Source: Massilia sp. erpn (GTDB lineage Bacteria; Pseudomonadota; Gammaproteobacteria; Burkholderiales; Burkholderiaceae_D). From it: a DNA stretch of 64,000 bases. The position numbers were made by a program, and so were the translations under genes. The stretch is from the NCBI RefSeq assembly GCF_024400215.1, contig NZ_CP053748.1, forward strand, positions 5,394,001 through 5,458,000. Direction: 5' to 3'. Every line of letters begins with the position of its first letter. Position 1 is the first letter of the stretch. The notes under the pieces were generated by a model. The model searched no databases and was not told the origin of the DNA. It worked only from the letters and a program-made list of their open reading frames with translations. This document shows positions 8,718-18,100 of this stretch, one piece after another.

Positions 8718-9425
8718 ATGATGAAGACAAAGAACGCAGGTTTCACCCTGGTCGAAATGGCCATCGTGCTGGTGATCGTGGGCTTGATGGTGGGCGGCCT
8801 GCTTGCGCCGCTGAGCAGCCAGCTGGAACAGCGCCGCACGGCCGATACGCAGAAGACGCTGGAGGAGGCGCGCGAAGCCCTGCTCGGCTTCGCGCTGCGC
8901 AATGGCTATCTGCCCTGCCCCGCGATTTCCGCCGCCAATGGCCTGGAGGACCGCGACGGCAGCCGCTGCACGGGCGAGCGCCGCCAAGGCTTCCTGCCCT
9001 GGGCCACGCTCGGCCTGCCCAAGCTCGATAGCTGGGGCCATCTGTTCCGCTACAGCGTGACGCCGGCTTTCAGCGACAGCGCCGCGCCATTCCGCCTGCA
9101 GACGCCGCGCGACATCACCATCGCCACGCGCGATGCGGGCGGCAACGTGGTGGCGGCCACCGGCGTCAACGACATCCCCGCTGTCATCCTTTCGCATGGC
9201 AAGAACGGCTACGGCGGCTTCAGCGAGCAAGGCGTGCGCGCCGCCGATGCCGGCAGCGGCAACGTGGACGAGAAAGCCAACCAGAATCCTTCCGGCACCA
9301 CCTTCGTCATGCGCGGCGCCAGCGACAATAGCAGCGCCGCCGGCGGCGCATATGACGATATCGTGGTCTGGGTCTCGCCGAACATCCTGTACAACCGCAT
9401 GGTCGCCGCGCAGCGCCTGCCCTGA
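8718..9425 (+). CDS. prepilin-type protein with N-terminal methylation motif
   Basis: This 235-residue pilin-like protein begins MMKTKNAGFTLVEMAIVLVI, a canonical class III (PilD/prepilin peptidase) signal with Gly-1, Phe+1 and Glu+5, followed by a hydrophobic assembly helix. The C-terminal body resembles MshO/MshP-type or pseudopilin globular domains and is paralogous to the preceding gene (shared GFLPWATLG and DSWGHLFRYSVTP blocks). It begins 1 nt after the previous stop; ATG at 8718 and ATG at 8721 are both possible starts. It is probably a minor pilin that primes or caps the MSHA fibre. Confidence 0.82.
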   Translation: MMKTKNAGFTLVEMAIVLVIVGLMVGGLLAPLSSQLEQRRTADTQKTLEEAREALLGFALRNGYLPCPAISAANGLEDRDGSRCTGERRQGFLPWATLGLPKLDSWGHLFRYSVTPAFSDSAAPFRLQTPRDITIATRDAGGNVVAATGVNDIPAVILSHGKNGYGGFSEQGVRAADAGSGNVDEKANQNPSGTTFVMRGASDNSSAAGGAYDDIVVWVSPNILYNRMVAAQRLP

Positions 9426-9428
9426 GTC

Positions 9429-10193
9429 ATGCTTGCACCCATCCTGACCATCGCCCGCTACACGCTGCTGGAAGCGCTGCGCAGCCGCATGCTGTGGGTG
9501 CTGGCCGTGATCGCGCTGGCAGCGCTGGGCCTGAGCGGCTTCCTGCATGCGGTGGCGCTGACCGAGAGCCGCCAGATCCAGGCCGCGCTGCTGGCGGCCC
9601 TGCTGCGCCTGAGTGCCGTTTTCCTGATCGCCACCTTCGTCGTCACCAGCATGGCGCGCGAGGCGCACGACAAAGGCAGCGAGCTGCTGCTGGCCCTGCC
9701 CCTGCCACGCGCCGCCTACCTGCTCGGCAAACTGGGCGGCTTCTGCCTGCTGGCGCTGTTGCCGGCGCTGCCGTTCGGCGCCCTCGGCCTGTTCTTCGCA
9801 CCGCCGGCGCAGGCTGCGCTGTGGTGCACATCGCTGCTGTGCGAACTGTGGCTGGTGGCCGGCTTTGCGCTGCTGTGCATGTTCACCCTGAACCACGTGC
9901 TGCCCGCGCTGGCCGCCACGCTGGGCTTTTATCTGCTGGCGCGCAGCGTGGCGGCCTTGCAGCTGATCGGCCAGCACAGCGGCGCGGCCGACGCCGGACA
10001 GCGTGCCATCGCGGCCGGCATGGACTTGCTGGCCTTGGTGCTGCCCACCCTGGACCAGTTCACGCGCAGCGAATGGCTGGTCTATCACGACGGCAGCTGG
10101 CTGCAACTGGCGCTGGTACTGGGCCAGACCGCCATCTACCTGCTGCTGCTGGCCGCCGCCGCGCTGTTCGACCTGTATCGCAAGGAATTCTGA
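9429..10193 (+). CDS. ABC-2 type permease (no ATPase gene in the window)
   Basis: This 254-residue polytopic membrane protein has about six hydrophobic segments: TM1 about 20-40, TM2 55-78, TM3 100-125, TM4 130-160, TM5 165-185 and TM6 225-248. The N-terminus (LTIARYTLLEALRSRMLWVL) and the segment with ASMAREAHDKGSELLLALP-like spacing (about 76-95) are typical of ABC-2 permeases such as NatB/YhhJ-type subunits. It starts 3 nt after the pilin gene and its stop overlaps the next start, so it is co-transcribed with the pilus genes. The cognate nucleotide-binding subunit is not in the window. This is an unusual companion in the middle of an MSHA cluster. Confidence 0.78.
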   Translation: MLAPILTIARYTLLEALRSRMLWVLAVIALAALGLSGFLHAVALTESRQIQAALLAALLRLSAVFLIATFVVTSMAREAHDKGSELLLALPLPRAAYLLGKLGGFCLLALLPALPFGALGLFFAPPAQAALWCTSLLCELWLVAGFALLCMFTLNHVLPALAATLGFYLLARSVAALQLIGQHSGAADAGQRAIAAGMDLLALVLPTLDQFTRSEWLVYHDGSWLQLALVLGQTAIYLLLLAAAALFDLYRKEF

Positions 10194-10969
10194 TGGCTGG
10201 CAGTACGCCCACCACCACACCGCCGCGCCGCCGCGCCGCGCCCACGCCGCTGCAGCTGCTGCTGGTCTGCGCGCTGGCGGCGCAACTGGCCTGGCACACC
10301 CTGCAGCCTTTCGGCGCCCGCGCCGGACACGGCGCGCAAGCGGCGCCCCCCCTGCCGCCGCCGATGCCGCTGGCCGGTTTGCGCCTGGCCAGCCTGGGCG
10401 AACCGCTGGCCCTGTCCAAGCTGCTGATGCTCCACCTGCAAAGCTTCGACGACCAGCCCGGCCAGCGCCTTGCATGGCGCACGCTGGATTACGGCCGCCT
10501 GGCCGCCTGGCTGGAACGCGCCCTCGATCTCGATCCGCGCGGCCAGTATCCGCTGCTGGCCGCCAGTCAGGTGTACAGCGCCGTCAACGACGCGGCGCGC
10601 AGCCGCCAGATGCTCGACCTGGTCTACCGCGAATTCCTGCGCGACCCGCAGCGGCGCTGGCCCTGGCTGGCCCACGCCGCGCTGGTGGCGCGCCACCGCC
10701 TGCATGACCTGCCGCTGGCGCGGCGCTACGCGACGGCTATCCGTACGCAAGCCACGCAGGCGCCGGACTGGGCGCGCGAACTGGAAGTATTCGCGCTGGA
10801 GGGTATGAATGAGCTGGACAGCGCGCGCAAGCTGATTGGCGCCCTGCTGTCCAGCGGCCAGATCACCGATCCCGGCGAGGCGCGCTTCCTGGCCGGCCGC
10901 CTGGAAGCGCTGCAGCAGCGCGCTTCCAGCCCCGGTGTGGACAGGCCCGCCGCTGGGCTTGTAAGATAG
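10193..10969 (+). CDS. membrane-anchored TPR-like protein of unknown function
   Basis: I do not recognise a named family. The 258-residue product has an N-terminal Pro/Arg-rich stretch, one hydrophobic anchor (about 18-38, LQLLLVCALAAQLAWHTLQP) and a helical C-terminal region with TPR-like spacing (LDYGRLAAWLERALDLDPRG, VYSAVNDAARSRQMLDLVY, HRLHDLPLARRYATAIRTQA, GMNELDSARKLIGALLSSG). The start codon overlaps the permease stop (TGATG), which implies coupled translation with the ABC-2 permease. It may be a periplasmic partner of that permease or a pilus assembly accessory; both are inferences from position. Confidence 0.65.
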   Translation: MAGSTPTTTPPRRRAAPTPLQLLLVCALAAQLAWHTLQPFGARAGHGAQAAPPLPPPMPLAGLRLASLGEPLALSKLLMLHLQSFDDQPGQRLAWRTLDYGRLAAWLERALDLDPRGQYPLLAASQVYSAVNDAARSRQMLDLVYREFLRDPQRRWPWLAHAALVARHRLHDLPLARRYATAIRTQATQAPDWARELEVFALEGMNELDSARKLIGALLSSGQITDPGEARFLAGRLEALQQRASSPGVDRPAAGLVR

Positions 10970-10990
10970 GTTCAAATGAAAGGAAACGCC

Positions 10991-11569
10991 ATGCCCCATC
11001 CCCGTCCGGTTTTGCAAGCGCGCCGCCAGAGCGGTTTCACGCTGGTGGAAATCGCCATCGTCCTCGTCATCATCGGCCTGCTGCTGGGCGGCGTGCTCAA
11101 AGGCCAGGGCCTGATCGACAGCGCCAAGGTCAAGAACGTGATCCAGCAATCGAACTCGCTGCAGGCCGCCGTCAACGCCTACCAGGACAAATTCCGTGCC
11201 CTGCCCGGCGACGATATCCAGGCCATGCAGCATGTGCCGGGCGCCTCCGGCAACGGCAATGGCGACGGCCAGATCACCGAATACCAGCTCGCGCCCCAGC
11301 ACTTGGCGCTGGGCGGCTTCATCACCGGCGCCTTCAACGGCAGCAGCGACTTCATGACCAGCGCCCAGGGCGGCGCCGTCTACATCTATAACGATGTGGT
11401 GGGTGGCCGCGGCGGCAACGGTATCCGCTTCGACAATCTGCCCGACAGCTTTTCCGAGCAGATCGACGCCAAGCTCGATGACGGCAAATTCGACAGCGGC
11501 TCGGTGCGCGCCACCAACCCGTACACCAATAACGGCAGCATCATCACCCGCACCGCCGTTTTCTTCTGA
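10991..11569 (+). CDS. prepilin-type protein, candidate major or minor MSHA pilin
   Basis: The mature start is ATG at 10991. An ATG 15 nt upstream encodes the ribosome-binding site itself (AAAGGAAA). The product (192 aa) has a 15-residue basic leader ending in RQSG, then FTLVEIAIVLVIIGLLLGGV, a perfect type IV prepilin signal with Glu+5. The body has a Gly/Asn-rich segment (ASGNGNGDGQITEYQ) that may bind calcium, as in some pseudopilins. The protein resembles proteobacterial proteins annotated simply as prepilin-type N-terminal cleavage/methylation proteins. It closes the pilus gene cluster and is followed 3 nt later by the histidine phosphatase gene. Confidence 0.82.
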   Translation: MPHPRPVLQARRQSGFTLVEIAIVLVIIGLLLGGVLKGQGLIDSAKVKNVIQQSNSLQAAVNAYQDKFRALPGDDIQAMQHVPGASGNGNGDGQITEYQLAPQHLALGGFITGAFNGSSDFMTSAQGGAVYIYNDVVGGRGGNGIRFDNLPDSFSEQIDAKLDDGKFDSGSVRATNPYTNNGSIITRTAVFF

Positions 11570-11572
11570 GCC

Positions 11573-12298
11573 ATGAGCCATCCACTCCAGCAGCGCCGCC
11601 GCATCTACCTGATGCGGCATGGCAGCGTGACCTACTTCGACGCCGCCGGCAAACCCTTCCTGCCCGAGAGCGTGCCGCTGAACGATGCGGGCCGCCTGCA
11701 AGCCACGGCCGCCGGCCAGGCTTTCGCCGCCTGGCAGCTGCGCTTTGACCGCGTCATCGTCTCCGGCCTGCCGCGCACGGTGGAAACGGCGCAGCGCGTG
11801 CTGGCCGAAACGGGCCAGCAGATCGTGATTGAAGCGTGGCCGGAACTGGCCGAAATCCGCGGCGGCCGCCTCTCCAGCATCCCCGACGCGCAGCTGCATG
11901 AGGCGTTCACCGGCGCTTTCGAGGGCGTGGTGGCCGAAGAGCGCCAGTTCCTCGGCGGCGAAAGCGTGGGCGAACTGATGGACCGCATCCACCCCGCCCT
12001 GCGCCGCCTGCGCGACGATGCCAGTTGGGACACGGTGTTGCTGGTGCTGCACGGTGGCGTCAACCGCGCCATCCTCTCCTACGCCCTGACCGGCCAGCGC
12101 CTCTTCCTCGGCAACCTGGCGCAGACGGCCGGCTGCATCAACGCGCTCGACGTCGGCGCGGCCGAACAGGACTGGGTGCTGCGCTTCTCCAACTACGCGC
12201 CGCCCGCTCCGCTGCAAGCGGCCAACCGCAGCACGACGATGGAGCAGCTGCTGGAACAGTACCAAAAATCACGCCAGCTTTCGCAGCAAAATAAATAG
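11573..12298 (+). CDS. histidine phosphatase family protein (phosphoglycerate mutase-like)
   Basis: This is a branch-1 histidine phosphatase of 241 residues. The catalytic RHG motif is at RIYLMRHGSVTYFD (about 10-23), the second Arg in SGLPRTVETAQRVL, the Glu region in WPELAEIRGG and the second catalytic His in VLLVLHGGVNRAIL. The phosphohistidine mechanism is therefore intact; the substrate cannot be read from sequence. It begins 3 nt after the pilin gene and precedes, by 56 nt, a phosphotransferase and an acyl-CoA dehydrogenase, so a role with a phosphorylated acyl intermediate is possible but speculative. The C-terminus ends in a Gln-rich tail. Confidence 0.87.
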   Translation: MSHPLQQRRRIYLMRHGSVTYFDAAGKPFLPESVPLNDAGRLQATAAGQAFAAWQLRFDRVIVSGLPRTVETAQRVLAETGQQIVIEAWPELAEIRGGRLSSIPDAQLHEAFTGAFEGVVAEERQFLGGESVGELMDRIHPALRRLRDDASWDTVLLVLHGGVNRAILSYALTGQRLFLGNLAQTAGCINALDVGAAEQDWVLRFSNYAPPAPLQAANRSTTMEQLLEQYQKSRQLSQQNK

Positions 12299-12354
12299 CA
12301 CACACGTTCTTTTTCTAAGCTAGAATTGCCTGCAGCCGCATAACAGGAGATTCT

Positions 12355-13425
12355 ATGTTCGAAGAGTTCATGGGCACCAAGGCTGTATCCGAGCGCCACA
12401 AGTTCGACGTGGCGGCGCTGGACGCGCATCTGCGCCAGCATATCGCAGACTATCCGCATGGCGAGCTGCAAGTCGCGCAGTTCAAGGGCGGACAATCCAA
12501 TCCCACTTTCAAGTTAAGCATTGGTAGCCGGCATTACGTGCTGCGCACCAAGCCGGCGCCCGCCGCCAAGCTGCTGCCGTCGGCGCACGCCATCGACCGC
12601 GAATACCGGGTGATGGACGCGCTGCACAAGGCCGGCTTCCCGGCCGCCCGCCAGTATCTGCTGTGCACCGATGAAGCCGTGATCGGCCGCGCCTTTTACG
12701 TGATGGAGTTCGTCGAAGGACGCGTGCTGTGGGACCAGGCGCTGCCCGGCATGACGCCGGCCGAACGCGCCGCCATCTACGATGAGCAGAACCGCGTGAT
12801 CGCCCAGCTGCACAGCATCGACTACCAGGCCATCGGCCTGGGCGACTACGGCAAGCCGGGCAACTACTTCCAGCGCCAGATCGAGCGCTGGACCAAGCAG
12901 TACCTGGCCTCGCAGACCGAAACCATCGACGCGATGGACCAGCTGATCGCCTGGCTGCCGGCGCATATTCCGCCCGGCGACGACACGGCCATCGTGCATG
13001 GCGACTACCGCCTCGACAACCTGATCTTCCATCCCACCGAGCCGCGCATCCTGGCGGTGCTGGACTGGGAACTGTCCACGCTGGGACACCCGTTTGCCGA
13101 TTTTTCGTATCACTGCATGAGCTGGCACATCCAGCCCGGCCAGTTCCGCGGCATCGCGGGCCTGGACCTGAAGGCGCTGGGCATCCCCTCGCAGCAGGAA
13201 TACATCGAGCAGTATGCGGCCCGCACCGGCAAGACCATCCGCCTGGAGGACTTCAATTTCTACCTCGCCTTCAATATGTTCCGCCTGACCAGCATCATGC
13301 AAGGCATCATGAAGCGCTATGTGGACGGCACGGCGGCCAGCGCGCAAGCCCTGGAATCGGGCAAGATGGCACGGCCGATGGCGGAACTGGGCTGGTCTTA
13401 CGCCAGCGGCAAAGCAGTCGTTTAA
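12355..13425 (+). CDS. phosphotransferase family protein (ACAD10/11 kinase-domain or LvaA-like)
   Basis: This is an APH/choline-kinase-fold phosphotransferase of 356 residues. Visible motifs are a nucleotide loop FKGGQSNPTFKL, the Lys region HYVLRTKPAPAAKLL, the catalytic loop HGDYRLDN (residues 215-222) and the metal-binding LDWELSTLGHP. These match the N-terminal kinase domain of ACAD10/ACAD11 and bacterial LvaA, which phosphorylates 4-hydroxyacyl-CoAs. It starts after AGGAGA with 7 nt spacing and is followed 9 nt later by an acyl-CoA dehydrogenase whose C-terminus is of the ACAD10/11 type. The pair is inferred to convert hydroxyacyl-CoA substrates by phosphorylation and elimination. Confidence 0.85.
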   Translation: MFEEFMGTKAVSERHKFDVAALDAHLRQHIADYPHGELQVAQFKGGQSNPTFKLSIGSRHYVLRTKPAPAAKLLPSAHAIDREYRVMDALHKAGFPAARQYLLCTDEAVIGRAFYVMEFVEGRVLWDQALPGMTPAERAAIYDEQNRVIAQLHSIDYQAIGLGDYGKPGNYFQRQIERWTKQYLASQTETIDAMDQLIAWLPAHIPPGDDTAIVHGDYRLDNLIFHPTEPRILAVLDWELSTLGHPFADFSYHCMSWHIQPGQFRGIAGLDLKALGIPSQQEYIEQYAARTGKTIRLEDFNFYLAFNMFRLTSIMQGIMKRYVDGTAASAQALESGKMARPMAELGWSYASGKAVV

Positions 13426-13434
13426 GGAGACAGC

Positions 13435-14655
13435 ATGGATTTCGACTATTCAGAACGCTGCAAGCAATTGCAGACCAAGCTGCTGGCCTTCATGGACCAG
13501 CATATCTATCCGAACGAGCAGGCGTTTTACCAGGAAGTGGACCGCAACGGGCGCGAAAAAGGCAACCGCTGGATTCCCACCGAAATCATCGAGCGGCTCA
13601 AGCCCCTGGCGCGCGAACAGGGCTTGTGGAATCTCTTCCTGCCCAAATCGGCGCGCGCGCCGGACAGCTTGTCCAATCTGGACTACGCGCCGCTGTGCGA
13701 AATCATGGGCCGCGTGGGCTGGGCCCCGGAAGTGTTCAACAGCTCGGCGCCCGATACCGGCAATATGGAAACGCTGGAACGCTACGGCACGGAGGCGCAG
13801 AAGCAGCAATGGCTGGAACCGCTGCTGCGCGGCGAGATCCGCTCGGCCTTCGCCATGACCGAACCGGGCGTGGCCTCCTCCGACGCCACCAATATCGAAA
13901 CCCGCATCGAGCGCGATGGCAACGACTATGTGATCAACGGCCGCAAATGGTGGATTTCCGGCGCGGGGGACCCGCGCTGCAAGGTCTTCATCGCCATGGG
14001 CAAGACCGACTTCGACGCGCCGCGCCACCAGCAGCAGTCCATGATCCTGGTGCCGGCCGACACGCCGGGCATCACCATCGTGCGTCCGCTGCCGGTATTC
14101 GGCTACGACGACGCGCCGCATGGCCACTGCGAAATCCTGTTCGAGAATGTGCGCGTGCCGGCCGCCAGCATCCTGCTGGGCGAAGGCCGCGGCTTCGAAA
14201 TCGCCCAGGGCCGCCTCGGTCCGGGCCGCATCCACCACTGCATGCGCGCCATCGGCGTGGCCGAACGCGCGCTGGAGCTGATGTGCCGCCGCCTGCATGC
14301 GCGCGTGGCATTCGGCCGCCGCCTGTCGGAACAGGGCGTGTGGCGCGAACGCATCGCCGAAGCACGCATCCGCATCGACACGGCGCGCCTGCTGACGCTG
14401 AAAGCGGCGTATATGATGGACACGGTGGGCAACAAGGTGGCGCAGGCCGAAATCGCCATGATCAAGGTGCTGGCGCCGAACGTGGCGCAGCAGGTGCTCG
14501 ACTGGGCCATCCAGGCGTATGGCGCGGCCGGCGTGTCCGAAGACTTCCCGCTGGCCTGCCAGTTTGCGCTGAACCGCACCCTGCGCCTGGCCGACGGCCC
14601 GGACGAGGTGCACCGCAACGCCATCGCCAAGCTGGAACTGGCGCGCTACAGCTAA
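13435..14655 (+). CDS. acyl-CoA dehydrogenase family protein (ACAD10/11 dehydrogenase-domain or LvaC-like)
   Basis: This 406-residue flavoprotein has the acyl-CoA dehydrogenase fold. [16 protein letters not shown] (about 140-155) and [15 protein letters not shown] mark the beta-domain substrate/FAD region; [20 protein letters not shown] and [20 protein letters not shown] mark the C-terminal helical domain; the terminal signature is [18 protein letters not shown]. The DGPDEVH motif is the one used by ACAD10/ACAD11-type enzymes in place of the EGTNEI seen in short-chain enzymes. It follows the phosphotransferase by 9 nt, with a GGAGA ribosome-binding site, and is probably co-translated. A strong hairpin terminates the operon just downstream. 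Confidence 0.88.
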   Translation: MDFDYSERCKQLQTKLLAFMDQHIYPNEQAFYQEVDRNGREKGNRWIPTEIIERLKPLAREQGLWNLFLPKSARAPDSLSNLDYAPLCEIMGRVGWAPEVFNSSAPDTGNMETLERYGTEAQKQQWLEPLLRGEIRSAFAMTEPGVASSDATNIETRIERDGNDYVINGRKWWISGAGDPRCKVFIAMGKTDFDAPRHQQQSMILVPADTPGITIVRPLPVFGYDDAPHGHCEILFENVRVPAASILLGEGRGFEIAQGRLGPGRIHHCMRAIGVAERALELMCRRLHARVAFGRRLSEQGVWRERIAEARIRIDTARLLTLKAAYMMDTVGNKVAQAEIAMIKVLAPNVAQQVLDWAIQAYGAAGVSEDFPLACQFALNRTLRLADGPDEVHRNAIAKLELARYS

Positions 14656-14662
14656 ACGCGCA

Positions 14663-14684
14663 CCGCCCGGCCCTTGCCGGGCGG
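14663..14684. terminator. bidirectional hairpin terminator between convergent genes
   Basis: A perfect 9-bp stem, CCGCCCGGC / GCCGGGCGG, with a 4-nt loop (CCTT) lies 8 nt after the acyl-CoA dehydrogenase stop and immediately beside the stop of the convergent DUF4287 gene. A moderately T-rich stretch follows on the plus strand. Position and symmetry support a shared terminator. Confidence 0.7.
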
Positions 14685-14685
14685 C

Positions 14686-14901
14686 TTAGGCTTTCTTGCC
14701 CGCCAGGTGGTGGGCCACCAGCGCATTCGCGTGGCCGTGGCCCAGCCCATGCTCGGCCTTCAGCCAGTTCACCAGCTCCATATGCTTCATGCCGGCGCGG
14801 CCGCCCAGCAGCGCCAGCCAGTGGGCGATCGGTTGGCCGTACTTCTTCTCGATCGATGGGAAGTAGGATGCCGGGCCTTTGACTTGATCGCTATCGCTCA
14901 T
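14686..14901 (-). CDS. DUF4287 domain-containing protein
   Basis: This 71-residue cytoplasmic protein reads MSDSDQVKGPASYFPSIEKK at the start and continues with YGQPIAHWLALL and LVNWLKAEHGLGHGHANALV. This is the compact DUF4287 domain found in small bacterial proteins, or attached to DUF5655; its function is unknown. The start at 14901 is chosen because AGGAGA lies 7 nt upstream, whereas an upstream in-frame ATG at 14961 has no such site. It stands alone between two convergent or divergent neighbours. Confidence 0.82.
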   Translation of the reverse strand: MSDSDQVKGPASYFPSIEKKYGQPIAHWLALLGGRAGMKHMELVNWLKAEHGLGHGHANALVAHHLAGKKA

Positions 14902-15106
14902 TCTTTTATCTCCTGTGGTTTGAGGGTTGGAAAGCGCCGTTACCGGCCGCTCTATCCCCACGACGGCTCAGCCGCGGGAAAATCGACACGCTCGGCAAAT
15001 TTTTTTGCATGCACGCAGCAGGCAACGTCCGGCAGGGCAAAATACTACCGTTTTCGCGCCGCTCTGGGCTATCATCTTTCCACCATAGTGCCGGAGGCCC
15101 AGCATA

Positions 15107-18100
15107 GTGAGCGCAGAAACCAGCGAGCCGCTACCGTCGATCCGTTCGCAGATCACGCTGCTGGTGCTCGCTTGCATACTGCCAGCCCTGGTTGGCCTTG
15201 GCCTGCTGGTCCTGCACTTTTATCACCTGGAGCGCAGCCAGGTGGTCGGGAATGCCCAGCGCATGGCGCGCGCGCTGGCCGCGGCCGTGGACCGCGACCT
15301 GCAAACCGGCCAGAGTGCGGCGCGCGCCCTGGCCTCCTCGCCCAGCCTGCAAAACAACGATTTCACCGCCTTCACCAGCCAGGCCGCGCACCTGCTGCTG
15401 CCCGATTTTCCCGGCGCGCGCATCCTCCTGAGCCGGGCCGACGGCAGGATTCTGGCCGATACCGGCGCCCCGGCCGACGCGCCCGAGCTGTATGCCAATA
15501 CCAATGCCAACCGCCTGCACTATCTGTTCGCCCATGGGCAGCCCGGCCTGAGCAATCTGGCGGCCGCGCGCGGCCAGCCGCCGCTGTTCGCCATCGATGT
15601 GCCGGTACTGCGCGACGGTGGCACGGCCTTCGCGCTGAGCGTGGTGTACCGCGCCGAACGCCTCAAGCGCCTGCTGGAGGAGCAGCATCTGCCCGACTAT
15701 GTGATCGTCGGCCTGCTCGACCCCAAGGGCATCATCATGGCCCGCAACCGCGACGCCGAGCGCTATGTGGGCCAGGCCACCAGCCAGGAACTGCGCGAGA
15801 AAATGTTGCAGACCAGCGAAGGCCAGATGCAGACCTATACCCTGGAAGGCACGCCGGTCTATGCCAGTTTCAGCCGCGCCCAGCACAGTGGCTGGACCGT
15901 GGCCGTGGGTGTGCCGGAAGACTATCTGATGCAGGATCTGATGCAGTTCATCACCTTCATCTCGGCCGGGGTGCTGGTGCTGCTGATCGCCGGCTTCGCG
16001 CTGGCCTGGGGCGTGGGCGGCAGCATCGGCCGCTCGGTGCGCGCCCTGAGCGGCCCGGCGCGCGCCATGGCGGCGGGCGAAGCCTATCAGCTGCCGCCGC
16101 TGGCCTTCCGCGAGGCCGACGAAGTGGGCGGCGCCCTGCGCCAGATGAGCGAAGATATCCTGCGCTACCGCCAGCAGATGCAAACCCTGGTGGACGAGCG
16201 CACCGCCGAACTGCAGCAGTCCAAGGCCTTGCTGGAAAACCTGTACGCCACGGCGCCGGTGGGCCTGAGCTTTGTCGATCCCAGCCTGCGCATTGTGATG
16301 ATCAACGACTATATGGCGGCGGTAAACGGCGCGCCGGTGCCAGCGCACCTCGGCCATCAGTTCGACGAGCTGATCGAAGATCCCTCGCTGCGCGCCGCAG
16401 TCGGCATGGCTTACCGCCAGGTGCTCGACAGCGGCCAGCCGATTCCCTTCGCCGAATTGAGCGGCGTCACGCCCTCGGCGCCGCAGCGCATCAGCCACTA
16501 TATGGCGGGCTATTTCCCCGTCTTCGACGCGCAGCAGGAGCTGGTGGGCATCACCGGCGTGCTGCTCGACATCACCGCCAGCAAGCAGACCGAGGCCGAG
16601 CTGCAACGCCAGCGCCAGCTGTTCAGCTCCGTGGTCGAGAATATTCCAGCCATGATCTTCGTCAAGCGCGCCAGCGACCTGCGCTACGAAATGCTCAACC
16701 GCGAAGGCGAGCGCCTGCTGTGCCGTTCGCGCACAGCCTTCCTTGGCAAGACCGACGCCGAAGTCTTCCCGCCGGAGCAGGCGCGCGCCTTCAACGAAGC
16801 GGACCGCAAGGTGCTGGCCTCGGGCCGGATGATGGATTTGCCGGACGAGCAGGTGAGCGCCATCGGCGGCGAGGTGCGCTATGTCACCACGCGGAAAGTG
16901 GCCCTGCTGGATCAGCAGGGCGAACCCACCCACCTGCTCGGCATCTCGCTCGACATCACGGAACGCAAGCGTGCCGACGCCGCGCTGGAAAGCACCTCGC
17001 TGCGGCTGGCGCGCAGCAATGCCTTCATCCGCACCGTAACCGACAATCTGCCCGCCATGGTGGCCTACTGGGACGCGGGCCTGTGCTGCCGCTTCGCCAA
17101 CCGGCGCTTCCTGGAAACCTTCCGCCTGACGCTGGACCAGTGCCTGGGCGCCACCATGGAACAGGTGCTCGGACCGCGCCTGATGGAGCTGACGCGCGAG
17201 CAGGTTGCCGCCGCGCTGCAAGGCGTGCCGCAGAATTTTGCGCGCGAACTGCAGCGCCGCAACAGCCCCGGCCAGCATGTGTGGATCAATTACCTGCCCG
17301 ATTTCGACGAGGAAGGCGTGGTGCGCGGCTTCTTCGTGCTCGCTTCCGACGTCACGGAGCTGAAACAGCGCGAGCTGGAGCTGCAGGAACTGAACCAGCA
17401 GCTGATGCATGAACGCGACCGCGCCCAGGCGGGCAGCCGCGCCAAGAGCGAGTTCCTGGCCAATATGAGCCACGAGATCCGCACCCCGATGAACGCCATC
17501 ATCGGCCTGGCGCGCCTGCTGGAGGAATCGCCGCTGGAGCGGCGCGAACGCAGCTACGTCGGCAAGATCCAGCTGGCCACCCAGGCCCTGCTGGCCGTGG
17601 TCAACGATGTGCTGGACTTTTCCAAGATCGAAGCCGGCCAGCTCAAACTGGAGCGCGCCCGCTTCAATCTCGACCACATCCTCGGCAGCACCTCGGTGCT
17701 GGCCTGCAATGCGGCCTGGGACAAGGGCGTGGAGGCGGTCTTCGACGTGGCGCCGGATGTGCCGATGGAACTGGTGGGCGACGCCATGCGCCTGCAGCAG
17801 ATTCTGCTCAATCTGATGAGCAATGCCGTCAAGTTCACCGAGCGCGGCGAAATCGTGCTGGCCGTGCGCAAGCTGAGCGACGACGACAGCGGCATCACGC
17901 TGGAATTCCAGGTGCGCGACACCGGCATCGGCATCGATCCCGAGCACCAGCTGCGCATGTTCGAAGCTTTCTCCCAGGTCGACACCAGCACCAGCCGCAA
18001 ATACGGCGGCACCGGCCTGGGACTGGCGATCTGCCGCCGCCTGGCCGACCTGATGGATGGCACCATCGGCGTGGAAAGCGTGGTGGGCCAGGGCTCCACC

